The notes under the pieces are model-generated. The model was not told the origin of the DNA. It made no database searches and saw nothing but the letters and a program-made list of their open reading frames with translations. A stretch of 38,317 nucleotides of DNA from an uncultured Halomicronema sp. (lineage in GTDB: Bacteria > Cyanobacteriota > Cyanobacteriia > Phormidesmidales > Phormidesmidaceae): contig CALCCA010000196.1 of assembly GCA_937899725.1 (NCBI GenBank), positions 1 through 38,317 of the forward strand, given 5' to 3'. Of this stretch, positions 17,281-25,386 are shown piece after piece. Every line of letters begins with the position of its first letter. The first letter of the stretch is position 1. Both the position numbers and the translations under genes were made by a program.

Positions 17281-18699
17281 TTAATCTGTAGCGAACAGCG
17301 GCGGACGATGGTGATATTGCGGGTTGGCTCGCTCGAGCTGAGCCGCCAAGGCCAACACTGTGTCGTCAGCACCGGGCCGGCCCACCAGCTGCACGCCGAC
17401 GGGCAATCCCGATGCGGTGAACCCCGTAGGCAGGGCGATCGCCGGTTGACCGCTGGCATTAAAGGGGGGGCAGGGGGCAATCCAGTTAATGATGTTGGCC
17501 AAAATTTGTTCGCAGCGCAGTGACTGCCACTCGCCAATGCGAATCGCGGCGTGCAGATACACCGGCAGCAGCACGATGTCGTAGTCCTGAAACTGCTGCA
17601 CAATTTGCCGTGAGGCCACCTGTAGCTGAGTCATGGCCCGCAGATACTGGCCACTGCGAATGCGCCAGGCTCGCAGCAGCAGCCAGCGATTCATCTTTTC
17701 TAAAACAAAGAAGGGGATATTGGCCTCGGCCACAATACACTGCCAGGCCACGGTGAACGGCTCGATCAGCTCGCTCAAATCAGGTGGTGACACCGGTTCA
17801 ACGCAGTGGCCGAGGGTGGCGAGTTGGTGGGCCGTATCGAGCACCGGCTGTTTGCAGTCTGTCGTGGCTTCGCCGATAGGCTCTACCGCCGTCAAAAGGC
17901 CAATTTTGAGCGGTTTGGGATCGGTCTGCGTCACGGCGAGAAAGGAGGTTTTGGGCGGCGGGAGCCAGTAGGGGTCGCCCGTCACATAGCCCGACATCAC
18001 ATCCAGCATCGCGGCGGTGTCAGCGACCGTGCGCCCCAGCGGCCCATTGCTGGCCAGCCCTTCTAACCGTTCGCCCACGGGGGCAAAACTGACGCGACCC
18101 CGCGAGGGTTTGAGGCCCACCAGCCCACAGCAAAAGGCGGGGCCGCGCAGTGAGCCGCCGCCGTCAGACCCTTGGGAAATTGCGCACAAGCCCGCCGCCA
18201 GTGCTGCCGCGCCGCCGCCACTAGAGCCCCCCGGCGTATGGCCCAAATGCCAGGGATTGCGCGCGGGCAAAAAGCCGGGCGCCTCCGTATAGGGAAACGA
18301 CCCCAGTTGAGAGGTGGCGGTTTTGCCCAAAATCACAAACCCGGCGTCTCGTAGGCCCGCTATCATGCCGTCGTCGCGCGTGGCGATGCGGTTGCGCGCC
18401 GCTGCAATGCCATAGGCGCAGGGCACGCCAGCAATCGGATTCAGATCTTTGACCGAGAGCGGTACGCCAAAAAAAGGCGGCAGTTCATCCGTTGGGGTGG
18501 TAGCGAGCTGTTCAGTTTTATCGCGGGCATCGGCGATCGCCGCCTCGGTCATCACCGTAAAGTAGCTGCCCAAGGTGGGGTTAAACCGGCTGATGCGGGC
18601 GAGATACAACTCGGTGAGCTCTAGGGGGGAGACCACTTTATTGCGAATCAGTTGAGCCTGTTCAAGAGCTGGAGTAAACGCGAGATCCGTCCTGTTCAT
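17281..18699 (-). CDS. Amidase-signature family hydrolase
   Basis: A cytoplasmic amidase of 472 residues. The Ser-cisSer-Lys triad is visible: Lys84 in GVPLSVKDLN, Ser159 in TPGGSSGGGAAAL and Ser183 in GSDGGGSLRGPA. The length matches stand-alone amidases such as 6-aminohexanoate or fatty-acid amidases. It could be mistaken for GatA of the tRNA amidotransferase, but the C-terminal half diverges and no gatB or gatC is nearby. The substrate cannot be read from sequence. The ATG at 18699 gives a standard N-terminus. It is followed by hemB in the same direction, with no sign of coupling. Confidence 0.9.
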   Translation of the reverse strand: MNRTDLAFTPALEQAQLIRNKVVSPLELTELYLARISRFNPTLGSYFTVMTEAAIADARDKTEQLATTPTDELPPFFGVPLSVKDLNPIAGVPCAYGIAAARNRIATRDDGMIAGLRDAGFVILGKTATSQLGSFPYTEAPGFLPARNPWHLGHTPGGSSGGGAAALAAGLCAISQGSDGGGSLRGPAFCCGLVGLKPSRGRVSFAPVGERLEGLASNGPLGRTVADTAAMLDVMSGYVTGDPYWLPPPKTSFLAVTQTDPKPLKIGLLTAVEPIGEATTDCKQPVLDTAHQLATLGHCVEPVSPPDLSELIEPFTVAWQCIVAEANIPFFVLEKMNRWLLLRAWRIRSGQYLRAMTQLQVASRQIVQQFQDYDIVLLPVYLHAAIRIGEWQSLRCEQILANIINWIAPCPPFNASGQPAIALPTGFTASGLPVGVQLVGRPGADDTVLALAAQLERANPQYHHRPPLFATD

Positions 18700-19082
18700 G
18701 CATCAACCTAAATACATTTAGCAAAATTTAGCGCCAGTCAACGGCCCCTAACGGTCCCTGAGTGCCCCAGTTTCTTGGCGGCCCAGTCCACCCCGAGCCA
18801 AGCTGGCACCAGTCGCCTCTGATGAGCCCTATCCCCAGAGTGAGCTTCCAACCTCCCCTCAGTTCTGACGAACTGTGAACGCCGGTCTTCTCAGGCATCG
18901 GGGAGCGGTGCAGCAGTGCTCAGCATATCGTGAATCTTTCGCGGTCTCTGCCCCTCCTCGTTCCAGAGAAAAAATCGCCCCCTGGTCTCTCCAGGTTGAA
19001 AGAATTGGTCGAATTTAGCCCCTATTTTGATCAAAATTATCTATAACAGAGGTATCAACGGAACTTGGCAACGTTCATCGGC
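18700..19082. other. Divergent intergenic region with no gene
   Basis: About 380 bp between the divergent amidase and 2TM genes. It must hold both promoters. TTGAAA (18996-19001) and TATAAC (19042-19047) are visible upstream of the 2TM gene but are too far apart to form one promoter. No reading frame, RNA fold or repeat stands out. Confidence 0.4.
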
Positions 19083-19589
19083 ATGACTGACTCGACTACG
19101 ACAATGCCCCCCAGCCAAAACGACCCCGCCATTTACCAAGCAGAAGAGGCGCAGGCCATCTTGCAAATTGCGATCGCCCGCCATACCGAAGACGGCGAGC
19201 TGACCCGCCCGCAACTGTTTGAAATTGCTGAAGAATTGGGCATTGCCGCGACCACCCTCGCCGAAGCCGAACAACAGTGGACGCTGCAACGCCGCGAAAG
19301 TGATGAGCTGGCCGCCTTCGATCAGTTCAAAAAGCAGCGGCTGCAAAGTCATTTGGTGCGGTTTGTCATCGTTAACGTGGTGTTGTTCACCTTTAATTGG
19401 CTAACGGCGGGCACGCTCTCTTGGGCGCTATATATCTGTTTGTTTTGGGGCGCTGGCTTAAGTTTGCAAGCCTGGCAAACTTACCGATCAGGCACCCAAC
19501 AATATCGTCAGGGGTTTGAGAAGTGGCGGCGGCGAGAGCAGATCAAGCGCTCATTCAGTCGCTTTATGGATTGGGTCTTGGGAACTTAG
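19083..19589 (+). CDS. 2TM-domain membrane protein
   Basis: A 168-residue protein from the ATG at 19083; another ATG six codons upstream is possible. Residues 15-75 are a soluble helical region (AEEAQAILQIAIARHTEDGELTR), resembling the short helical domains often placed before 2TM segments. Residues about 90-135 contain two membrane helices joined by a tight turn, FVIVNVVLFTFNWL and LSWALYICLFWGAGLSLQAW, followed by a basic cytoplasmic tail. This matches the 2TM family, which is found alone or attached to histidine kinases. The function is unknown. A purine-rich repeat tract follows the stop. Confidence 0.8.
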   Translation: MTDSTTTMPPSQNDPAIYQAEEAQAILQIAIARHTEDGELTRPQLFEIAEELGIAATTLAEAEQQWTLQRRESDELAAFDQFKKQRLQSHLVRFVIVNVVLFTFNWLTAGTLSWALYICLFWGAGLSLQAWQTYRSGTQQYRQGFEKWRRREQIKRSFSRFMDWVLGT

Positions 19590-19615
19590 GGGACCGGCGA
19601 GAAAAAAACCGTCAG

Positions 19616-19664
19616 GAGACCGTCGGTGAGTCGGAGGGTGGGGCGTAGAGAGTGGGAGTGAAGC
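19616..19664. repeat. Purine-rich low-complexity tract
   Basis: A G/A-rich stretch with GGAGGGTGGGG and GTAGAGAGTGGGAG words. It shares vocabulary with tracts at 8135-8205 and 36663-36722, pointing to a dispersed low-complexity repeat family in this genome. Confidence 0.45.
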
Positions 19665-19782
19665 TGATCGCCGCTCTTCAATCGTTCTCAGCAATTGGTC
19701 ATGGCGAGTCAACCGCCGCCCGCTTCTCGCCATGTCGCTACTCCGCTATTCTCCAGAAGCCTTACAACAGTGATCAAGCCGC

Positions 19783-20019
19783 ATGGGTAGAGCCGGACGC
19801 GCCCTGAAAGAAACCCTCGAAACCTACGCCATCAGTCAAAACAAACTTGCCGTCACCCTCGGCATGGAGCGGACGGTCGTCTATCGCTGGGTGCACGAGC
19901 GCACAGATCCAACTGGTGAAACCATCGTCGAGATTGTGCGATCGCTCAATCAACTAGATCCCAATGCGGCCAAAGCCTTTATCGCCCTGTACCTAATTCC
20001 AGTGCTGAATGAGAGCTGA
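19783..20019 (+). CDS. Small XRE-family HTH protein
   Basis: A 78-residue protein that is almost entirely one XRE helix-turn-helix domain: LKETLETYAISQNKLAVTLGMERTVVYRWVHERTDP, with the recognition helix around TVVYRWVHE, then an EIVRSLNQLDPNAAKAF helix. It probably binds DNA as a dimer. No toxin or phage gene is next to it, so it is a stand-alone regulator. Its target may be its own promoter or the WD40 gene, but nothing in the sequence shows this. Confidence 0.8.
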   Translation: MGRAGRALKETLETYAISQNKLAVTLGMERTVVYRWVHERTDPTGETIVEIVRSLNQLDPNAAKAFIALYLIPVLNES

Positions 20020-20064
20020 TGCTGACCGCCATGGCCACAATCTGAAGTAACTGCACGCCACCAA

Positions 20065-20188
20065 AACCTGTTTATTGCCCCTCTGGGGAGGGGTTAAGGG
20101 GGTGGGTTGAACCACTCTCAGCGGAAGGATCGACACCCACCCCGCCTTTGGCACCCCGCCCCGGAAGGGATTGTAATCTCAACAGGTT
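20065..20188. repeat. MITE-like imperfect fold-back element
   Basis: AACCTGTT (20065-20072) is complementary to AACAGGTT (20181-20188). Between them, a G-rich arm (CTCTGGGGAGGGG, GGGGGTGGGTTG) can pair imperfectly with the C-rich arm at 20131-20167. The 124-bp element is non-coding. The remaining bases up to 20427 show no gene or clear signal. Confidence 0.5.
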
Positions 20189-20427
20189 GGGAAGCGTGCC
20201 TGATGTACTTATCCCGAACTCAGGTTAACTGAGCAAAAGCCTGGCTGGCTCTATGCAGAGCATTGAAAATACCGACCAACGTCATCGACGAGTTTACGGG
20301 ATCACCGCTTTAGGGGATGTAGTTTCTTCCTGACGACAGGCTGCTTCCGACCCGTTAATTCGGAACGCCAAACGTTTACAGGGTGCCCATTCTGAACTGT
20401 TGCTGTCCCGAATAGACTCCCCCAGCC

Positions 20428-21447
20428 ATGTTGATGTCTCACAGAACGAAGCCGAGCCCGACGCTTCCCGACCCTTCTGTGGTTTCGCCAACCTCATTTG
20501 CATCCCCTGCCACATCAGCGCCGCCACAGAGGCATTCGGCCACCCCAACCACAGGCGGGTGGCGCTGCACCCAAACCCTGCGAGGACACCAAAGCTGGGT
20601 CCGGACGGTAGCGTTTAGCCCCGATGGACGCTACATCGCGAGCGGCAGTGGTGATAAAAAAGTAGCCCTGTGGCGGCAGCCGCACGGCGATCGCCCCTTT
20701 TATTTAGAGGGCCATACGGCTTGGGTGCGCTGCGTGGCCTTTAGCCCCCAGGGACACTGGCTCGCCAGCGCTTCTAACGACAACACGATTGGCCTTTGGG
20801 ATGTGCGGCGGCGATCGCGGGTAGAGGTACTGCAGGGCCACCAGAGCGGGGTACGGGCCATTACCTTTAGCCCCGATGGCCAATACCTGTTTAGCGGCAG
20901 CCAAGACCAGACCATTCAAGTTTGGCGCATCGCTCCAGACCAGCCGGCCAGTGCGGTCAAAACCCTCACCGGCCATCAGCATTGGGTGCGTTCTCTGGCC
21001 GTGAGCCCAGATGGCAGCACCCTCGCCAGTGGGGGGCAAGACCACCAGGTGCGCATTCATCGCCTGCAGGGGCGCGGCACCAATCACGTATTAGCCGGAC
21101 ACGAAGCCGCAGTTCACTCGGTAGCCATCAGCCCCAATAACTGGCTCTTGGCGACTGGCAGCGCTGATTGTACCGTCCGCTTTTGGAAACTCAACAGCGG
21201 GCGACAAATCACTCAGTTTCAGGCCCATAGCGCGGCAGTGAACTGTGTCACCTTTAGCCCCGATGGCCAATTACTCGCCACGGCCAGCAGTGACAAAACG
21301 GTGCGCCTGTGGCACGTCGATACCGGGCGTTTAGTCGGCTTACTGAGAGGACACGAAGGTTGGGTGTGGTCCGTGGCGTTTGCCCCCGACAGCCGCACGT
21401 TGGTCAGCAGTGGCTGGAATGGTGAAATCAAAATTTGGACGCGTTAA
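20428..21447 (+). CDS. Seven-bladed WD40 repeat protein
   Basis: A 339-residue protein consisting of a short Ser/Thr/Pro-rich leader (residues 1-45) and seven WD40 repeats that would close one beta-propeller. Each blade shows the GH...V..VAFSPDG..LASGS.D..V.LW pattern, for example GHQSWVRTVAFSPDG, GHTAWVRCVAFSPQG and GHEGWVWSVAFAPDS; the third and fifth blades are a little less regular. Unlike many cyanobacterial WD40 proteins, it has no kinase, NB-ARC or protease domain attached. It is probably a scaffold for protein complexes. The partner is unknown. Confidence 0.92.
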   Translation: MLMSHRTKPSPTLPDPSVVSPTSFASPATSAPPQRHSATPTTGGWRCTQTLRGHQSWVRTVAFSPDGRYIASGSGDKKVALWRQPHGDRPFYLEGHTAWVRCVAFSPQGHWLASASNDNTIGLWDVRRRSRVEVLQGHQSGVRAITFSPDGQYLFSGSQDQTIQVWRIAPDQPASAVKTLTGHQHWVRSLAVSPDGSTLASGGQDHQVRIHRLQGRGTNHVLAGHEAAVHSVAISPNNWLLATGSADCTVRFWKLNSGRQITQFQAHSAAVNCVTFSPDGQLLATASSDKTVRLWHVDTGRLVGLLRGHEGWVWSVAFAPDSRTLVSSGWNGEIKIWTR

Positions 21448-21490
21448 TCGGCCTGCGACTAGCATTGCGCGGCGGAGCCCATCAAGCTGG

Positions 21491-22324
21491 CTAGGACTGC
21501 ATGACTCTAGCCGTGCCAGAAATGCGGATGGAACTGTTGGGAACAGCAGAGATCTCCGCCCGGAGCAGCGATCGCATTCCCATATCTTCGCCCTGTACGA
21601 TGTCAATCACACCGCCGTGGGGCCAGCCGATATCGCGCAGGTAGCCGCCCAAAGCAGCGGTCGCCGCGCCCGTCGCCGGATCTTCATAGACACCCCCGGA
21701 GGCAAAGGGGTTACGCGTGTGAAAGCGCTGCGGTGTCTCGGCATAAGCAAACATGATAGTCACCAGGGCCTCACGATTCATCAGGTCGCGACCGGAGGCC
21801 AGATCATACTGCATGGCGGCCAGTGCCGCTCGGGTTTTGAGCCCCAAAATCACATGATCGGCCCCACCATTGGCACAGGCGGGCGGTAGCTTAGGGTCGA
21901 GATCGTCCTGGGTGTACCCAAACAACGTGAGGATGTCCGTTACCAACTGCGGCGGGGCAGCGGCACTGTGGGTTGGCGGTGATTGTAGCGCGGCAGAAAT
22001 TTGTCCGCCCTGTTGGCGACCTTCGACGGTGATTTCGGCGTCATTGAGCACGAGCTTAAAGGTGCCATCGCCTTTGCTCATAGCGAGTGCTGCCCCGAGG
22101 GCAATCGTCGCATGGCCGCAAAAGGGCACTTCCGACTCGGGTGAAAAGTAGCGTACGCGAAAGGCATCTGACAGGGGGGCGGCAAAGGCCGTTTCTGAAA
22201 AGCCCACGTCAGCAGCGATTTGGCGCATCTCGGCTTCACTGGGATGCTGCTCAGCAATCACCACCCCGGCGGGGTTACCGCCCGTATTGCCATCTGAAAA
22301 CGCTGCAATCTTTTGAACGTTCAT
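21491..22324 (-). CDS. PhzF-family isomerase
   Basis: A 277-residue member of the PhzF phenazine-biosynthesis-like family, with the diaminopimelate-epimerase fold. The N-terminal signature DGNTGGNPAGVV and the catalytic Glu44 in GFSETAF are intact, and the second half-domain has the GNPFASGGVYEDPATGAA-type motif (here RNPFASGGVYEDPATG). PhzF itself isomerises a dihydroxyanthranilate, but most family members act on unknown substrates, and no phenazine genes are present here. It stands alone between the WD40 gene (convergent) and the LysR gene (same strand, 183 bp upstream). Confidence 0.92.
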   Translation of the reverse strand: MNVQKIAAFSDGNTGGNPAGVVIAEQHPSEAEMRQIAADVGFSETAFAAPLSDAFRVRYFSPESEVPFCGHATIALGAALAMSKGDGTFKLVLNDAEITVEGRQQGGQISAALQSPPTHSAAAPPQLVTDILTLFGYTQDDLDPKLPPACANGGADHVILGLKTRAALAAMQYDLASGRDLMNREALVTIMFAYAETPQRFHTRNPFASGGVYEDPATGAATAALGGYLRDIGWPHGGVIDIVQGEDMGMRSLLRAEISAVPNSSIRISGTARVMQS

Positions 22325-22507
22325 AAACCCTCAGGCTGCTCTCTGGGTCGATATTAATGGCTTTGGGGCACAGGGCGGCGATGATTTCTAGAGCTGAGAG
22401 CAGGCCGATGCAGCACCATCGGACTCAGCGAGCTACCAAGAGGGTCCTTCGCAAACGACTCAAGTCAATCAGCGCATCAATACTATTCAAGTGAATATAC
22501 CTCGACT

Positions 22508-23401
22508 CTAGACCACCTGATCTTTTCCGTGAGTTCGAAAATACTTGAGCAAAAAATCAATCACCCGTCGAACTCGTAGGGGTAGGTGGCGGCGACTAGG
22601 GTACACCAACCAAGTGACGCGATCGCGGTCCCAAAAGTCTTCCAGAATGGGCACTAACTTGCCAGTATCCAGCGCATCGGCAAGATTGACCCGAGGCAAA
22701 TAAATAATCCCCAAGTTCTGCATTGCGGCTGCCACCAGCGCCACACCATTATTGCTGATCCACGGGCCAGAGACGCGGATCACCTGATGACCTTCTGGAT
22801 AGGTGAAGCGCCAGCGATCGCTGTTGCTGCACAGACAATCATGATCGCGCAAGTCTTCTGGAACGGTGGGGATACCCCGTCGCTTCAAATAATCAGGGCT
22901 GGCACAGGCGACCAAGGTTCGGTCCGTCAACTTGCGGGCAATCAAGCTGCTGTCTTCGAGTACGCCGTAGCGAATGGCAAAGTCAAACCCTTCATCAATC
23001 AAGTTAATAATGCGGGAGTTGAAACTGATTTCGATCTGGACTTTGGGATGATGGGCGGCAAACTCGGCCAAGGCCGGAGCCACGCACTGTTCGGCAAAGG
23101 CTCCTGCGGCGGCAACTCGAATGCGGCCAGCGACTTCAGCGGTTTCACCGGCAACGACTTGGTTCGCTTCTTCGAGTCCGGCGGTGAGGTCGGTACAGCG
23201 GCGATAGTATTCGGCACCGGCATCCGTCATGCGGACCTGACGTGTTGAGCGGGCCAGCAGGCGAATCCCTAATCTTGCCTCCAAATCGGCCACCCGGCGA
23301 CTGACATAGGATGTCGAGACCCCCAACCGTTTCGCGGCGGCGGAAAAACTACCCGCATCCACTACGGCCACAAATTCAGCAATACCGTCCCAGATACTCA
23401 T
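22508..23401 (-). CDS. LysR-family transcriptional regulator
   Basis: A LysR-type regulator of 297 residues, taken from the ATG at 23401, which has a GAGAG ribosome binding site; an ATG at 23425 lacks one. Residues 1-60 form the winged HTH (FVAVVDAGSFSAAAKRLGVSTSYVSRRVADLEARLG), and residues 90-295 the periplasmic-binding-like effector domain. It is of the AaeR/CrgA type, with LARSTRQVRMTDAG after the HTH. It is divergent from the molybdenum hydroxylase operon that begins 268 bp away, the usual position for the regulator of an aldehyde or aromatic oxidation operon. The inducer is unknown. Confidence 0.93.
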   Translation of the reverse strand: MSIWDGIAEFVAVVDAGSFSAAAKRLGVSTSYVSRRVADLEARLGIRLLARSTRQVRMTDAGAEYYRRCTDLTAGLEEANQVVAGETAEVAGRIRVAAAGAFAEQCVAPALAEFAAHHPKVQIEISFNSRIINLIDEGFDFAIRYGVLEDSSLIARKLTDRTLVACASPDYLKRRGIPTVPEDLRDHDCLCSNSDRWRFTYPEGHQVIRVSGPWISNNGVALVAAAMQNLGIIYLPRVNLADALDTGKLVPILEDFWDRDRVTWLVYPSRRHLPLRVRRVIDFLLKYFRTHGKDQVV

Positions 23402-23491
23402 CGCACGACTCTCGATAATCGCCATTTTTGCAGAAGAGCAAAAGTGTTTTAACTTTATTTGTTTTATATTTTAGGGGCAATAATAGTGATA

Positions 23492-23613
23492 TCGATTGGA
23501 CTTACACATGGCCCCCTTGCGTCCCCCAAATCTGGGGGAAGTTGCATCCGGTTTCCCCAGGTTTGGGGATTAAAGGGGCCAAAACCGGATGCAACTGCGT
23601 AAGTCCTGATCGA
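23492..23613. repeat. Fold-back repeat in the LysR/hydroxylase divergent promoter
   Basis: The outer arms TCGATTGGACTTAC (23492-23505) and GTAAGTCCTGATCGA (23599-23613) are complementary apart from one extra base. The inner arms GTTGCATCCGGTTT (23541-23554) and 23582-23595 are perfectly complementary over 14 bp. Further C-rich and G-rich words lie between them. The element is non-coding and MITE-like. It sits between the regulator and the operon it probably controls. Confidence 0.75.
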
Positions 23614-23669
23614 AACAGCTGCTGTTCATCACTCTTGAGAGAACCATCGTTAAGACTGGAGCTAAGGCA

Positions 23670-24371
23670 ATGACAGAAGACGACAAGAAGCTGTCATCAA
23701 AACCGCGATCGCGGCGCAATTTTTTAGGGCGATCGCTCACAGCGGCAGGCGCAGCGATTACCGCTCCCTCTTTACTCAATGCTTGTCAAAATCGAAATGA
23801 TCCAGATTCTGCGGTTGCGTCATCTGACGGTGAAATCACCCGAGAACTGAACATCAACGGTCAGTCGCAGACCCTCATGATTGAACCTCGGGTCACTCTA
23901 TTGGATGCGCTGCGCGAAACCTTAGGACTCACCGGCAGTAAAAAAGGCTGCGACCACGGCCAATGTGGCGCGTGTACCGTATTGATTGACAACCAAAGAG
24001 TTTATTCCTGCCTGACGTTAGCCGTCATGCAAGACGGGAAGGCCATTACCACGATTGAGGGGCTAGCCGACGGCGACACTTTACACCCCGTCCAAACAGC
24101 TTTTATTGATCATGACGGCTTTCAGTGCGGCTACTGCACGCCAGGGCAAATCTGTGCCTCCGTCGCATTGCTGGATGAAGTGCAAAATGGCGAGGTTAGT
24201 TACGCCACGCCCGATCTCAATAGCCCACCCCAACTTGCCACCCTTTCCGAGGCAGAAATCAAAGAGCGGCTGAGCGGCAACCTGTGTCGCTGTAGTGCTT
24301 ACAACGGCATCGTTGCGGCTGTTCAGCAAGTCACGGGTCAAACCCCGCTTCCACCGGCGGCATCAGGTTAG
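23670..24371 (+). CDS. Molybdenum hydroxylase [2Fe-2S] subunit, Tat-exported (PaoA/YagT-like)
   Basis: Electron-transfer subunit of an aldehyde or xanthine oxidoreductase, 233 residues. It begins with a twin-arginine signal (SRRNFLG, Arg15-Arg16, then a mildly hydrophobic stretch) ending at Cys39 in LLNAC, which could also be a lipoprotein cleavage site. The plant-ferredoxin-type cluster is held by Cys94, Cys99, Cys102 and Cys114, and the second [2Fe-2S] cluster by Cys153, Cys156, Cys206 and Cys208 (GYCTPGQ and NLCRCSAYNG). As in E. coli PaoA, the folded complex should be exported to the periplasm with the other two subunits carried along. A ribosome binding site with GGAG precedes the ATG. 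It is the first gene of the operon, with a 13-bp gap to the next. Confidence 0.95.
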   Translation: MTEDDKKLSSKPRSRRNFLGRSLTAAGAAITAPSLLNACQNRNDPDSAVASSDGEITRELNINGQSQTLMIEPRVTLLDALRETLGLTGSKKGCDHGQCGACTVLIDNQRVYSCLTLAVMQDGKAITTIEGLADGDTLHPVQTAFIDHDGFQCGYCTPGQICASVALLDEVQNGEVSYATPDLNSPPQLATLSEAEIKERLSGNLCRCSAYNGIVAAVQQVTGQTPLPPAASG

Positions 24372-24384
24372 GAGCTTCAAGTCA

Positions 24385-25386
24385 ATGAAAAATTTTGCTT
24401 ATGGCCGCGTTAGCTCAATCGAAGAGGCGGTTAATCGGGCCACTGGCGATCGCAATGCTGTGTATATTGCCGGCGGCACGAATTTGGTCGATCGCCTGAA
24501 AGCCTTTTTAGACGAGCCGACCCAGCTACTCGATATCTCTCGGCTAGAGATCGAGATGAAAAGAATTGAACCGACCCTAGAGGGCGGCTTCAGAATTGGT
24601 GCGCTGGTGACCAATACGGATCTCGCCAATCATGCCGAAGTTCGCGATCAGTATCCCATGCTCAGTCGGGCCATTCTCTCGGGCGCTTCCCAACAAATTC
24701 GCAATATGGCCACCGTCGGCGGCAACCTGATGCAGCGCACCCGCTGTCCTTACTATTACGATCCGGCGTTTGCCTGTAATAAACGCCAGCCCGATACGGG
24801 ATGTCCAGCCATCAATGGGGTGAATCGCACGCACGCCATCTTAGGAGCTAGTGAACGTTGCGTGGCGGTCAATCCTTCCGATATGTCCGTCGCCTTAGCG
24901 GCTTTAGAGGCGAGCGTCGAAGTGCAGGGCGAACAGGGCCGGCGCGAAATTCCGTTAGTCGATTTTCATCGTCTGCCGGGCGATACCCCTGATCGCGACA
25001 CCAACTTAGAGCCCGGCGAATTGATCATCGCCGTGAGGTTACCCCCGATCGCTTTTGCCCCATCAGGGGTTTATCTGAAGCTGCGCGATCGCGCCTCCTA
25101 TGCCTTTGCCTTAGTTGCAGTCGCGGCGGCTGTCGAGCTCTCAGGCGACCAGATTCGCAACGCTCGCATTGCTTTAGGAGGGGTTGCCCCCAAACCCTGG
25201 CGGGCGAGTGCAGCAGAAACCTTTTTACAGGGAAGGGCGGCCAACCAATCGACGTTTGAGCAAGCCGCAGACATCGCCCTGCAAGATGCCCAGCCGCTTT
25301 CACATAACGGCTTCAAAGTCGAGCTTTCGAGGCGGGCCATTCGCCGCGCCCTCGCCGTTTCAGCCAGAGGAGGAGGACTTGTATGA
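24385..25386 (+). CDS. Molybdenum hydroxylase FAD subunit with extra Fe-S motif (PaoB/YagS-like)
   Basis: FAD-binding subunit, 333 residues from the ATG at 24385; a longer frame to 24295 overlaps the previous gene and is rejected. The FAD loop is YIAGGTNLVDRLK (28-40), and a second FAD contact is QIRNMATVGGNLMQRTRC (104-121). After it comes an insertion with Cys121, Cys131, Cys140 and Cys159 in RCPYYYDPAFACNKRQPDTG and its surroundings. The same insertion in PaoB and in hydroxybenzoyl-CoA reductase carries a [4Fe-4S] cluster. It has no signal peptide, which fits export in complex with the Tat subunit. It overlaps the next gene by 4 bp. Confidence 0.95.
   Translation: MKNFAYGRVSSIEEAVNRATGDRNAVYIAGGTNLVDRLKAFLDEPTQLLDISRLEIEMKRIEPTLEGGFRIGALVTNTDLANHAEVRDQYPMLSRAILSGASQQIRNMATVGGNLMQRTRCPYYYDPAFACNKRQPDTGCPAINGVNRTHAILGASERCVAVNPSDMSVALAALEASVEVQGEQGRREIPLVDFHRLPGDTPDRDTNLEPGELIIAVRLPPIAFAPSGVYLKLRDRASYAFALVAVAAAVELSGDQIRNARIALGGVAPKPWRASAAETFLQGRAANQSTFEQAADIALQDAQPLSHNGFKVELSRRAIRRALAVSARGGGLV

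Noticed and set aside
17091-17603. 170-codon minus-strand frame at the end of the amidase gene
   Set aside because: It overlaps the amidase C-terminus in another frame and has Cys/Arg-rich composition.
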